Assembly: GCF_015710575.1 (NCBI RefSeq)
Contig: NZ_CP065373.1
Coordinates: forward strand, 248,001 to 312,000
Reading direction: 5' to 3'
DNA: 64,000 bases
Source of the DNA: Mycolicibacterium mengxianglii
Lineage (GTDB): Bacteria; Actinomycetota; Actinomycetes; Mycobacteriales; Mycobacteriaceae
Position numbers and translations under genes: made by a program
Notes under the pieces: model-generated
What the model was told of the DNA's origin: nothing
Databases searched by the model: none
What the model saw: only the letters and a program-made list of their open reading frames with translations
Part shown: piece after piece, positions 43,713 to 51,926 of the stretch
Layout of the letters: every line of letters starts with the position of its first letter
Position numbering within the stretch: the first letter of the stretch is position 1

Positions 43713-46700
43713 ATGACGGAGCAGTTCGCCGGCTATTGCACCCTGTGTCGTTCGCGATGTGGATCTCTCAACGTCGTCCAGGACGGCCGGTTGGTGGACG
43801 TGCAACCACTTGCCGGGCACCCGACCGGGGGAGCTCTGTGCGCCAAGGGACGCGCGGCCCCGGAGATCGCCGGCAGCCCGCGTCGGCTCACGACTCCGTT
43901 GCGACGGACGAATCCACGCACCTCGGCCGAGCCGGGCTGGGTCGAGGTCACGTGGGACGAGGCGCTCGCAGATATCGCCGGGCGCCTCAACGCAGTGAAG
44001 GCCGAATCAGGGGCTGAGGCGGTCGCCTTCGCTGCGACCACGCCATCGGGCACACCGATCGTCGACAGTATCGAGTGGATCGAGCGTCTGGTCCGCAAGT
44101 TCGGTAGCCCCAACCTGGTCTACGCCGTCGAGAACTGCGGGTGGCACAAGGATTACGCCCACGCACTCACCTTCGGTAGGGGTATCGGCGTCCCCGACTA
44201 TGACGAGGCGGAGACGATCATCCTCTGGGGGCACAACCCGGCTCGGACGTGGCTGGCGCAGGCCAGCCGCATCGCGCAAGCGCGCGGCCGCGGAGCTGCG
44301 GTTGTGGTGATCGACCCCAAGAAGGGCGGGAGCGGACAGCAGTCCGATCTGTGGCTGAGGGTACGTCCGGGGGCGGACGCCGCCCTGGCGCTCGGAGCTA
44401 TCCGACACCTACTGCGCACCAACACATACGACACGAATTTCGTACGCTCGTGGACCAATGCGCCGATGCTCGTCGACGACGCGACGGGACGTTTCATCAC
44501 CGCCGACCAGCTGTGGAACCAGGCCACGCCCGGTACGTTCGTCGTGCACGACTCAGTAACTGACAGCCCCCGACCCTATGACCCCGAACGTCAGCTGGAG
44601 CGACCGAACGACGTCAGTGTCGAGGGCACCTTTGTCCTGATGACCACAGCGGGCCGCCAGATCATGGCCCGGCCGGCGCTCGCCCTCCTGGATGAGCACT
44701 GCGAACAATGGACAGCCCAAGCTGTTTCGGACGCGACCACCATCGAGGTCGGCGACCTCGAGGCCTTTTTCGAGCTGCTGAGTCGACAGCACAAGGTGGC
44801 GTATCACTCGTGGACCGGGGTGGGGCAGCATTCCAACGCCACACAGACCGAACGTTGCATCGCGACTCTCTATGCGCTGCTGGGCGCGTGCGACCGTCCC
44901 GGCGGGAATCTCTGGTTGCATCCACTGCCGGTCAACCTGTTGTCCCCTTACGACCTGTTGCCGCAGGAACAACGGGACAAGGCCCTCGGCTTGAAAGAAC
45001 TGCCGCTCGGCCCGCCGCGACTCGGCTGGGTCACCGCACGGCACTTCTGCCGAGCCGTCCTCGACGCCGATCCATACCGGGTGCGCGCTCTGGTGAGCTT
45101 TGGGAACAACATGATGGTCTCCCAGGCTGACGGCGAGCGCACCCGGGCGGCGATCGAGGCCCTCGAGTTCTACGTCCACGTCGACATGTTCATGAACCCA
45201 ACCGCCGAGCTGGCCGACTATGTGCTGCCGGCGAACAGTCCCTGGGAACGCGACGCGCTGCGAGTCGGGTTCGAAATCACCCAGGAGGCTGTGGAATACG
45301 TCCAATTCCGGCCCCGAATGATCGACTCGGTGGGTCAATCCCGGGCCGACTACGACATCGCCGTGGACCTCGCCGTCAGACTGGGCTTGGCCGACGAGTT
45401 CTTCGGCGGGGACGTGAAAGCCGGGTGGAACTGGCACTTGGAACCCACCGGGATCCGACTGAATGACCTGACCGACGGCGAGCACGCTGTTCGGGTGCCG
45501 CAACACACCGCGCGCGAGAAGTACGCCGCCGCGCGCGACGACGGGGTGGTCACCGGTTTCAGCACGCCCACCCGCCGGGTGGAGCTGTACTCCCAACAAC
45601 TGCTCGAGCACGGTTACCAGCCCTTACCCAGCTTCGTACCACCCAACGAGACGCAAACGAGCGAGGATGGCGACCCGCTACCGCTCGTGTTGTCCACCCA
45701 CAAAAACGGTGTCTACGTACATACTTCGCACCGACATGTGGCGTCGCTGCGCCGCAGGGCGCCCGATCCCCACATCGACGTCAGCGCCGAACTCGCCGCC
45801 GGCCGCGGGTTGATCGAAGGCGATTGGGCAACCGTCCAGACGGCAAGCGGGACGACCCGGGCCAGAGTTCGTCTGGACAAGGACCTTCACCCCACGGTGG
45901 TTCTCGCCGACTTCGGGTGGTGGGAGGACTGCCCTCCGTTGGGCCTGCCCCGGACGCCGGCGACCGGTGCCGGGACGCTGAACATCAACGCCGCCCTTCG
46001 CGATGACGACCACGACCCCACCAGCGGATCGGTTCCACTACGTGCAGTGGCATGCGAGGTACGCCCGCTCGGCCCGCCGAGCCCCGTCACCTGGACCGGG
46101 CGTAGGCAGGTGACGGTGCTGCGCACCTGGCCGGAATCAGCGACCGTGCGGGGCCTGACCATCGCGCCGACGGCCGGGTTCTCCATGCCGGATGTCCGCC
46201 CCGGTCAACACATCCTGCTGGCACCGGACGAGGACGGGCCCGCCCGGGCGTATTCGGTGACCCGTGGTGGGGAAGGCCACGAGACGCTCGATATCGCGGT
46301 GCGCCGCATTCCCGATGGTGTCATCTCCAATTTCCTCCACGCGGACGTCGGTCCAGGGTCGGAGTTGTGGCTCGAGCGACCGCAGGGAACGTTCACACCG
46401 CCGCTTTCGGTCGACCGGCCGGTGATACTCGTCGCCGGCGGCGTCGGAATCACGCCGTTCATCGGGTATCTGAGGTCGCTGCGCCGCGTCCTTGACCGTC
46501 CGCAGTCTGTGACGCTGCTGGCCGTTTTCCGCAATTCCCAAGAGCACCCCTTCCGGCACGAGCTTCGGCAGCTCGAAAACGACATAGCGGAGCTGACGGT
46601 CCGGACCTGGTACTCACAACCACTGCCCGACGACCGGCTTGGCGTCGACTACGGCGACGCGGGACGGCTGTCCGTGATCGACGTGGATCTGCCGGTGGAC

Positions 46701-47087
46701 CGGCGTCCGCTCATCTACTTGTGCGGTGCATCCGAACTGATGAACGAGGTGACCAGCGACTTCATCACCCGCGGAGTGCCGACATTCGACATTTTCCGGG
46801 AGGACTTCTACTCAGCGGTCGAGGTACCGTCGGATCTGGCGCCGGCAACGATCAAGTTCGGTGCCAGCGGGGACACGATCACCTGGGAGCCTTCAGACGG
46901 CTCGATTCTCAATGCCGCCGAGCGGCAGGGGCGACGGCTACCCAGCGGGTGCCGGGTCGGCCAGTGTGAGAGCTGCGCCCTTCGGGTGCTCTCCGGGGTG
47001 GTCGCGCACCTGGGCGAAAATCCTTCCGGCGACGTCTGTCTCACGTGTGTCGCGGTGCCGTGCGGCGACCTGGTTCTCGATGCATGA
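43713..47087 (+). CDS. Molybdopterin oxidoreductase fused to FAD/NAD/2Fe-2S reductase
   Basis: 1124 residues. N-terminal 4Fe-4S site C9-x2-C12-x3-C16-x26-C43 with K45 two residues after, as in Nap/Nas/Fdh enzymes. Mo-bisPGD domains span ~50-790, with C142 in 'VENCGWHKDY' as the likely Mo ligand. The Molydop_binding region follows 'LVLSTHKNGVYVHTSHRH' (~660-790). From ~800 a phthalate-dioxygenase-reductase-like module begins: flavin-binding 'ARAYSVTRGG', NAD-binding 'VILVAGGVGITPFIGYLRSL', and C-terminal 2Fe-2S ferredoxin C1080-x4-C1085-x2-C1088 with C1112 or C1109. It looks like a self-contained NAD(P)H-linked reductase or dehydrogenase with its electron chain in one polypeptide. Substrate unknown; the neighbours suggest a small organic acid. 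Confidence 0.88.
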   Translation: MTEQFAGYCTLCRSRCGSLNVVQDGRLVDVQPLAGHPTGGALCAKGRAAPEIAGSPRRLTTPLRRTNPRTSAEPGWVEVTWDEALADIAGRLNAVKAESGAEAVAFAATTPSGTPIVDSIEWIERLVRKFGSPNLVYAVENCGWHKDYAHALTFGRGIGVPDYDEAETIILWGHNPARTWLAQASRIAQARGRGAAVVVIDPKKGGSGQQSDLWLRVRPGADAALALGAIRHLLRTNTYDTNFVRSWTNAPMLVDDATGRFITADQLWNQATPGTFVVHDSVTDSPRPYDPERQLERPNDVSVEGTFVLMTTAGRQIMARPALALLDEHCEQWTAQAVSDATTIEVGDLEAFFELLSRQHKVAYHSWTGVGQHSNATQTERCIATLYALLGACDRPGGNLWLHPLPVNLLSPYDLLPQEQRDKALGLKELPLGPPRLGWVTARHFCRAVLDADPYRVRALVSFGNNMMVSQADGERTRAAIEALEFYVHVDMFMNPTAELADYVLPANSPWERDALRVGFEITQEAVEYVQFRPRMIDSVGQSRADYDIAVDLAVRLGLADEFFGGDVKAGWNWHLEPTGIRLNDLTDGEHAVRVPQHTAREKYAAARDDGVVTGFSTPTRRVELYSQQLLEHGYQPLPSFVPPNETQTSEDGDPLPLVLSTHKNGVYVHTSHRHVASLRRRAPDPHIDVSAELAAGRGLIEGDWATVQTASGTTRARVRLDKDLHPTVVLADFGWWEDCPPLGLPRTPATGAGTLNINAALRDDDHDPTSGSVPLRAVACEVRPLGPPSPVTWTGRRQVTVLRTWPESATVRGLTIAPTAGFSMPDVRPGQHILLAPDEDGPARAYSVTRGGEGHETLDIAVRRIPDGVISNFLHADVGPGSELWLERPQGTFTPPLSVDRPVILVAGGVGITPFIGYLRSLRRVLDRPQSVTLLAVFRNSQEHPFRHELRQLENDIAELTVRTWYSQPLPDDRLGVDYGDAGRLSVIDVDLPVDRRPLIYLCGASELMNEVTSDFITRGVPTFDIFREDFYSAVEVPSDLAPATIKFGASGDTITWEPSDGSILNAAERQGRRLPSGCRVGQCESCALRVLSGVVAHLGENPSGDVCLTCVAVPCGDLVLDA

Positions 47088-47129
47088 TCGCCAAACCGTG
47101 ACCCGACCGGTGGCGCCCGCCCTGTCGAC

Positions 47130-47903
47130 TCAGACCAGCTCGATGGCTTCGGCGATCGAGGGCAGCACCCGGCTGGGCCGGAACGGGTAGCGCTCGATAT
47201 CGGCTTCGGTGGTCGACCCGCTCAACACCAGGATGGTTTCCAGTCCCGCCTCGATGCCGGCCACCACGTCGGTATCCATCCGGTCGCCCACCATCACGGT
47301 GTTCTCCGAATGGGCTTCGATCCGGTTGAGTGCGCTGCGGAACATCATCGGGTTGGGCTTACCGACGAAGTACGGCTCCCGCCCGGTGGCTTTGGTGATC
47401 ATCGCCGCGACGGACCCGGTGGCGGGTAGTGGTCCCTCCGCCGACGGGCCCGTGACGTCGGGATTGGTGGCGATGAATCGGGCTCCGTTGCCGATCAGCC
47501 GCACCGCTTTGGTGATGGCCTCGAACGAATACGTCCGGGTCTCGCCGAGCACCACAAAATCGGGATCGGTGTCGGTCAGCGTGTAACCGACCTCGTGCAA
47601 TGCGGTGGTCAGGCCCGCCTCGCCGATGCAGTACGCCGCCCCGTTGGGCAGCTGGTCGTTCAGGAACGACGCGGTGGCCAGCGCAGATGTCCAGATCGCC
47701 GACTCGGGCACCGTGAGGCCCGTGCGGGTCAGCCGCGCAGCCAGATCGCGCGGCGTGAAGATCGAATTGTTTGTCAGCACCAGGAACGGCCGTTCCTTGT
47801 CGGTGAGCCGCTGGAGGAACTCGGCGGCGCCCGGCAAGGCCTGATCCTCCCGAACCAGAACCCCGTCCATATCGGTGAGCCAGCATTCAGCCGAATCGCG
47901 CAT
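47130..47903 (-). CDS. HAD-IIA family phosphatase (NagD-like)
   Basis: 257 residues. Motif I 'WLTDMDGVLVRED' with nucleophile D11 and D13, motif II 'FLVLTNNS', the type II cap with 'YCIGEAGLTTALHEVGYTL', and motif IV 'GKPNPMMFRSALNRI...MVGDRMDTDVVAGIEAGL'. NagD-like enzymes dephosphorylate small phosphometabolites. It is on the strand opposite to both flanking operons and 84 nt from the start of the Lgt-like gene, so it is probably an independent housekeeping phosphatase. Confidence 0.92.
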   Translation of the reverse strand: MRDSAECWLTDMDGVLVREDQALPGAAEFLQRLTDKERPFLVLTNNSIFTPRDLAARLTRTGLTVPESAIWTSALATASFLNDQLPNGAAYCIGEAGLTTALHEVGYTLTDTDPDFVVLGETRTYSFEAITKAVRLIGNGARFIATNPDVTGPSAEGPLPATGSVAAMITKATGREPYFVGKPNPMMFRSALNRIEAHSENTVMVGDRMDTDVVAGIEAGLETILVLSGSTTEADIERYPFRPSRVLPSIAEAIELV

Positions 47904-47986
47904 GCACCGAGTGTGTCAGCTGCGCGGCGCCGGCGATAGACGCATGCGGCATTGCAGCGGGGTGGTGTTGCCGATAGATTCCGCGG

Positions 47987-48784
47987 ATGTCTCCCGTCTG
48001 GCGCCTGCCCTTCCTCGGGAGTTCGGTCGCGGTGCCGGTACATGGACTTTTCGTCGCACTCGGTGTGCTGGCCGCGACGGTGGTGTTCACCTATGAAGCC
48101 CGGCGGCGGGGCGCGGTCAACGACCAATCCCTCGTCGCCGTCGCCGGTGCCCTGATCGGCGGTGCCATCGGTATGCGCCTGTCCGGTTGGATTCGCCACC
48201 TCGATTTCGAGGCCAATCCAAATCTGGCGCAGGCGTGGCAATTCGGCTCGAAGAGCATCCTCGGTGGGCTACTCGGTGCCTATCTGGGAGTGTTGATCGC
48301 CAAGCGGATCGGCGGTTACCGCGGGAAGACCGGAGATCTGTTCGCGCCCGCGGTGGCGCTCGGGATGGCTGTGGGCCGGATCGGCTGCCACCTCACCGAG
48401 GCGCCCGGCCGGCCTACCGATCTCCCCTGGGGGATCCACGCCGCCGTCAGCACTCCGGAATGCCCGGGATGCCTTGTCGGACAAGCCATACACCCGTCCT
48501 TCCTGTATGAGGTCGTGTTCCAGCTGACGGCCTTTGTGGTGCTGCTGGCGCTGCGGTCCCGGATCACCCGGCCGGGAGAACTGTTCGTGCTGTACGTCGC
48601 CGCTTACGCGCTGTTCCGGTTCTTCGTCGAGTTCTTCCGTGCCAACGAGACGGTGTGGGCGAATCTCACTCGGCCGCAATGGTTTCTGCTGCCGACGATG
48701 GTGATCCTGGGTGTTCGGCTGTGGTACGGCCACCGGCACGGTTACTATCGCCCCTCGGCCCGCGATCAGGAGGTGCGCGTATGA
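47987..48784 (+). CDS. Lgt-like membrane transferase paralogue with altered active site
   Basis: 265 residues with about seven membrane helices. 'GMAVGRIGCHLTEAPGRPTDLPWG' (~127-149) aligns with the Lgt signature and 'LFRFFVEFFRANE' with the Lgt R-x-x-VEFFR motif. However, the essential Lgt H of HGGLIG is L92 ('SILGGLLG') and the conserved N of GRIGN is C134. A true prolipoprotein diacylglyceryl transferase is therefore unlikely; it may bind phosphatidylglycerol-like lipids for another reaction. It is first in a four-gene operon with a radical SAM enzyme. ATG at 47987; the C-terminus overlaps the next start by 4 nt. Confidence 0.8.
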   Translation: MSPVWRLPFLGSSVAVPVHGLFVALGVLAATVVFTYEARRRGAVNDQSLVAVAGALIGGAIGMRLSGWIRHLDFEANPNLAQAWQFGSKSILGGLLGAYLGVLIAKRIGGYRGKTGDLFAPAVALGMAVGRIGCHLTEAPGRPTDLPWGIHAAVSTPECPGCLVGQAIHPSFLYEVVFQLTAFVVLLALRSRITRPGELFVLYVAAYALFRFFVEFFRANETVWANLTRPQWFLLPTMVILGVRLWYGHRHGYYRPSARDQEVRV

Positions 48785-49182
48785 CCATGCCCCCCTCGGA
48801 GCCTCCGCCAGGGGAAAATCCGAACGGCGACTGGCCGCCCGGGTACCAGCCGCCGCCGCACTATCCGCTGCAGCCGCGGCGGCGGATCTCCGTCGGCATG
48901 GCGTTCCTCGGGGTGTTCATCTATGCGATGATCAACCTTGCCGTCGGGTTCATGGCCTTCATGGTCGCCGGTTCGACCTCGAACGAGGCGTCCAATGTGG
49001 TGTTCGGCGTAACGGCGGTCGTCCTGCTGCTCATCGCCTTCGGCGGCGGCGCGGTGTTACTGCAGAGACGCAGCCCTGACGTCAAGGGAATCGGACTGGG
49101 GTTGATGATCGGCTGGGCGCTCACCTCGGTGTTCACCGTCGGCTTCTGTACCGCCCTCAATCCCGGGCTGTACACGCAATGA
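48781..49182 (+). CDS. Small proline-rich membrane protein of the radical SAM operon
   Basis: 133 residues from ATG 48781, which overlaps the Lgt-like stop (ATGA) and follows caggaggt. The first ~38 residues are Pro-rich and cytosolic ('PPSEPPPGENPNGDWPPGYQ'). Three hydrophobic segments follow (~41-65, ~72-95, ~105-128). The function is unknown. It is coupled by 4-nt overlaps on both sides to the Lgt-like and radical SAM genes, so it is probably a membrane partner of one of them. Confidence 0.78.
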   Translation: MTMPPSEPPPGENPNGDWPPGYQPPPHYPLQPRRRISVGMAFLGVFIYAMINLAVGFMAFMVAGSTSNEASNVVFGVTAVVLLLIAFGGGAVLLQRRSPDVKGIGLGLMIGWALTSVFTVGFCTALNPGLYTQ

Positions 49183-50738
49183 CGTCCGGGATGTCGCTGC
49201 GCGGTGACCGGCTGCTGCGCTACGTGACCGCCTTCTGTCCGCGCTGCCACGACGAAGCCGCCGAACGGCCATTGGCGGAGGTGGCCCGCCTGAGCGCGAG
49301 ATTGGTCGCCCGGGACGACCGGGTATGGCTGGAACGCGGGTGCCCGACGCACGGATTGGTGCGCACCCTGTACGACGAGGACCCGGAGATCCTGTCCTAT
49401 CTCGAGGAGTGGACGGCACCCACCAAGGCGCACAACCCCGATGTGCCCGGCAACTACGACCCCGTGCCGTCTGCCTATCTGCGGGGGCTTCCGGAGATGC
49501 AGACCCAGCACACCTGCATCCTGCTCGAGGACATCGCGGAGACCTGTAATCTGCGCTGCCCCACGTGCTTCACGGATTCCTCGCCGGATCTGCGCAACGT
49601 GGTACCGATGGCCGACATCCTGTCCAATGTGGATCAGCGCCTGGCCCGGGAGAACGGTCGCCTGGACGTGCTGATGCTCAGCGGAGGCGAACCGACATTG
49701 CATCCTGAGCTGGCCGAACTGCTCACCGAGCTCACCGACCGTCCGATAACTCGAATTCTGGTCAACACCAATGGTATTCGATTGGCCACCGATGACGGCC
49801 TGCTGGACCTGTTGGCCGGGCACTCCGACCGTGTCGAGGTGTATCTGCAGTACGACGGCCTGAGCGAGGCGGCCCACCGGTATCACCGCGGTGGCGATCT
49901 GCGCCGCATGAAGAGCATTGCGCTGCAACGGCTGTCGCAGCGCGAGATCTTCACCACACTGGTGATGACGGCGGCGCTCGGGGTCAACGACGCCGAGATC
50001 GGCCCGATGGTCCAGCTCGCGCTGGACACCCCCTACGTCGGAGGCATCACCATTCAGCCGCAGTTCGGCTCGGGCCGGTCCGGGCTCATCGATCCAATGG
50101 AGCGGCTGACACACACCGGGGTGCTCAAACGCCTCGGGCCGCAGACCGGCAGTCTGGTGACGTGGCGCGACCTCACGGCCTTACCGTGCTCGCATCCGCA
50201 CTGCTGCTCGGTCGGCTATCTCATCCGCGACGACAGTGCGCAGTGGCGGTCACTGGTGTCGCTGATCGGCCACGACAACCTCAAGGACAAACTGGGCCTG
50301 GTGGCCAACCGGATCGCCGATCCCGAGATCCCGCGGCAACTGCGCGTCGCGGTTCAGGAATCGCTGCTGGGGCTGTTGTCGGAACAGTCTTCGCTGTCGC
50401 ATCCGCAGATGGGCGAGGTGTGGCGAAACATCTGCGAGAACTGCGATCTCGGCATGTCGACGCTACTGACGCTGGCGTCCTCGGCATTGCCGGGACGTCG
50501 CCGCAAGATCCGTCGGCTGCTCGGCGAGCGGGTCGTCCGGATCACCGTCAAACCGTTCATGGACATCTCGACGATGCTCGAAGAGCGGCTGCTGCAGTGC
50601 TGCGTACACGTCGGCACCCGCGCCGATCAGGATCAGTGCGCCCCGTTCTGCGCGGTGCAGGCTTGGCCGGCACTCGGCCGGCAGAGGCTGTCGATCAGCG
50701 CCGGTGCCGCGCTGCCGTTGACGGTGGAGAGGGGATGA
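49179..50738 (+). CDS. Radical SAM enzyme, MJ0619/tetraether-synthase-like
   Basis: 519 residues. The SAM cluster C123-x3-C127-x2-C130 ('ETCNLRCPTC') is followed by 'VLMLSGGEPTLHPEL'. There are extra cysteine sets: N-terminal C20-x2-C23 with C55 in 'RGCPTHG', a middle 'LPCSHPHCCSVGY', 'NICENC' and a C-terminal 'QCCVHVG...DQCAPFCA', enough for additional Fe-S clusters. The N-terminal C-x2-C plus CPxHG pattern and the multiple clusters resemble MJ0619-type proteins, including archaeal tetraether synthase Tes, which join or methylate lipid alkyl chains. Together with an Lgt-like partner, a lipid substrate is plausible (inference). ATG overlaps the upstream stop. Confidence 0.85.
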   Translation: MTSGMSLRGDRLLRYVTAFCPRCHDEAAERPLAEVARLSARLVARDDRVWLERGCPTHGLVRTLYDEDPEILSYLEEWTAPTKAHNPDVPGNYDPVPSAYLRGLPEMQTQHTCILLEDIAETCNLRCPTCFTDSSPDLRNVVPMADILSNVDQRLARENGRLDVLMLSGGEPTLHPELAELLTELTDRPITRILVNTNGIRLATDDGLLDLLAGHSDRVEVYLQYDGLSEAAHRYHRGGDLRRMKSIALQRLSQREIFTTLVMTAALGVNDAEIGPMVQLALDTPYVGGITIQPQFGSGRSGLIDPMERLTHTGVLKRLGPQTGSLVTWRDLTALPCSHPHCCSVGYLIRDDSAQWRSLVSLIGHDNLKDKLGLVANRIADPEIPRQLRVAVQESLLGLLSEQSSLSHPQMGEVWRNICENCDLGMSTLLTLASSALPGRRRKIRRLLGERVVRITVKPFMDISTMLEERLLQCCVHVGTRADQDQCAPFCAVQAWPALGRQRLSISAGAALPLTVERG

Positions 50739-50983
50739 GTAGTCAGCCGTACGACCCGCTGCGGTTGTGTGTGTACGCCACCGTTGCGTTGCTGGCCTGG
50801 CTGTCGGGTCCGTGGGCCGTCGCGGTGTTCGCGGTGCTGGGGGTGGTGGGCTATGTCCGCGCACGACGAGCCGGGCTGCTGCAGAGCAAGTGCGTCCTGC
50901 GCGACACCCGACTGGTGATCGGTTACCTCGGGGTGCTGGGGGCTGTCGCCGTCGCCGCGATCGTGCACGGCTTCATGAGCTGA
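50735..50983 (+). CDS. Small membrane protein ending the radical SAM operon
   Basis: 82 residues from ATG 50735, overlapping the radical SAM stop by 4 nt after ggagagggg. Two or three hydrophobic stretches (~10-40 and ~60-80) flank a basic loop with 'VRARRAGLLQSKCVLRDTR'. The sequence is not recognisable by family. The overlap and shared strand argue that it is a real gene, co-translated with the radical SAM enzyme. The convergent 36-residue ORF ends 6 nt after its stop. Confidence 0.7.
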   Translation: MSSQPYDPLRLCVYATVALLAWLSGPWAVAVFAVLGVVGYVRARRAGLLQSKCVLRDTRLVIGYLGVLGAVAVAAIVHGFMS

Positions 50984-50989
50984 GCGGGG

Positions 50990-51100
50990 TCACACCGGGG
51001 GGTAGGCCGGGGGTGGGTAGACCCCCCGCAGTGCCCACGGGAACCAGGAGAAGAAGTACTCGATCTCGTCGCTCGCGTCGTAATCCGGGTTCGGATCCAT
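50990..51100 (-). CDS. 36-residue microprotein
   Basis: ATG at 51100 has an excellent ribosome binding site, gggagg with 7-nt spacing. The 36-residue product (MDPNPDYDASDEIEYFF... to ...PPPAYPPV) is acidic at the N-terminus, has an aromatic middle with four Trp/Phe-rich positions ('YFFSWFPWAL') and a Pro/Tyr tail. It has no signal peptide. A small ORF also lies between pntB and the matching TetR gene in M. tuberculosis (annotated Rv0157A, from memory), which may be its orthologue; I could not verify this. It is divergent from the TetR gene at 51276. Confidence 0.55.
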   Translation of the reverse strand: MDPNPDYDASDEIEYFFSWFPWALRGVYPPPAYPPV

Positions 51101-51215
51101 CAGCACGCCTCCCAGTGATAGGCCCAGTAGTACTGGTCTCTGCAGTGTACGCAGAGTGTCCAGGGGCACGTCCCACGCTGGATACAACTGGGGACGAAAC
51201 CGGCAGGGGGCCTAG

Positions 51216-51229
51216 ACTGGCCAACCAGT
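51216..51229. promoter_or_regulatory. Candidate TetR operator upstream of the 51276 regulator
   Basis: actgg-ccaa-ccagt is a perfect inverted repeat 46 nt ahead of the TetR start codon and between it and the divergent microprotein gene. A position next to a TetR gene suggests autoregulation. Confidence 0.4.
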
Positions 51230-51275
51230 TGATTGAGTGGGCGGCTCGAGACGTCGCCGTGGCAGGAAGTGGAAC

Positions 51276-51917
51276 ATGGCATCAGAGAACGGGCTGACCC
51301 GCCGCGAGGAGCTGCTGGCCGTCGCCACCAAGCTGTTCGCGGCCCGTGGTTACCACGGCACCCGGATGGACGATGTCGCCGATGTCGTGGGGCTGAACAA
51401 AGCGACGGTGTACCACTACTACGCCAGCAAGTCGCTGATCCTCTATGACATCTACCAGCGGGCGGCCGACAATACTCTGGCCGCGGTCCACGATGACCCG
51501 TCGTGGACCGCACGCGAGGCGCTCTACCAGTACACCGTGCGGCTGCTGACCCAGATCGCGGCCAACCCCGAGGGTGCGGCGGTGTACTTCCAGGAGCAGC
51601 CCTACATCAGCGAATGGTTCACCGAGGAGCAGGTCGCCGAGATCCGGGAGAAGGAGTCCCAGGTCTACGAGCACGTGCACGGCCTGATCGACCGGGGCAT
51701 CACCAGCGATGAGTTCTATCCCTGCGACTCCCATGTCCTGGCACTCGGCTACATCGGGATGACCCTCGGGGCCTACCGGTGGCTGCGGCCGCACGGACGC
51801 CGCTCTGCCGAGGAAATCGCCGCGGAGTTCAGTACCGCCCTGCTTCGGGGCCTGATCCGCGACGAGAGGATCCGTGCGGAGTCGCCGCTGGGCGGAGACG
51901 CCGGTTCTCCCCGATAG
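51276..51917 (+). CDS. TetR-family regulator (Rv0158-like)
   Basis: 213 residues, about the length of Rv0158 (214). Helix-turn-helix ~9-55: 'RREELLAVATKLFAARGYHGTRMDDVADVVGLNKATVYHYYASK' region, with recognition helix 'NKATVYHYY'. The C-terminal TetR_C domain (~90-200) contains 'YFQEQPYISEWFTEEQVAEI'. ATG at 51276 was chosen for the aggaagtgg site 5-10 nt upstream. It is followed after 9 nt by the SRPBCC gene, so both are likely co-transcribed. Confidence 0.9.
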   Translation: MASENGLTRREELLAVATKLFAARGYHGTRMDDVADVVGLNKATVYHYYASKSLILYDIYQRAADNTLAAVHDDPSWTAREALYQYTVRLLTQIAANPEGAAVYFQEQPYISEWFTEEQVAEIREKESQVYEHVHGLIDRGITSDEFYPCDSHVLALGYIGMTLGAYRWLRPHGRRSAEEIAAEFSTALLRGLIRDERIRAESPLGGDAGSPR

Positions 51918-51926
51918 GATCGCGCC

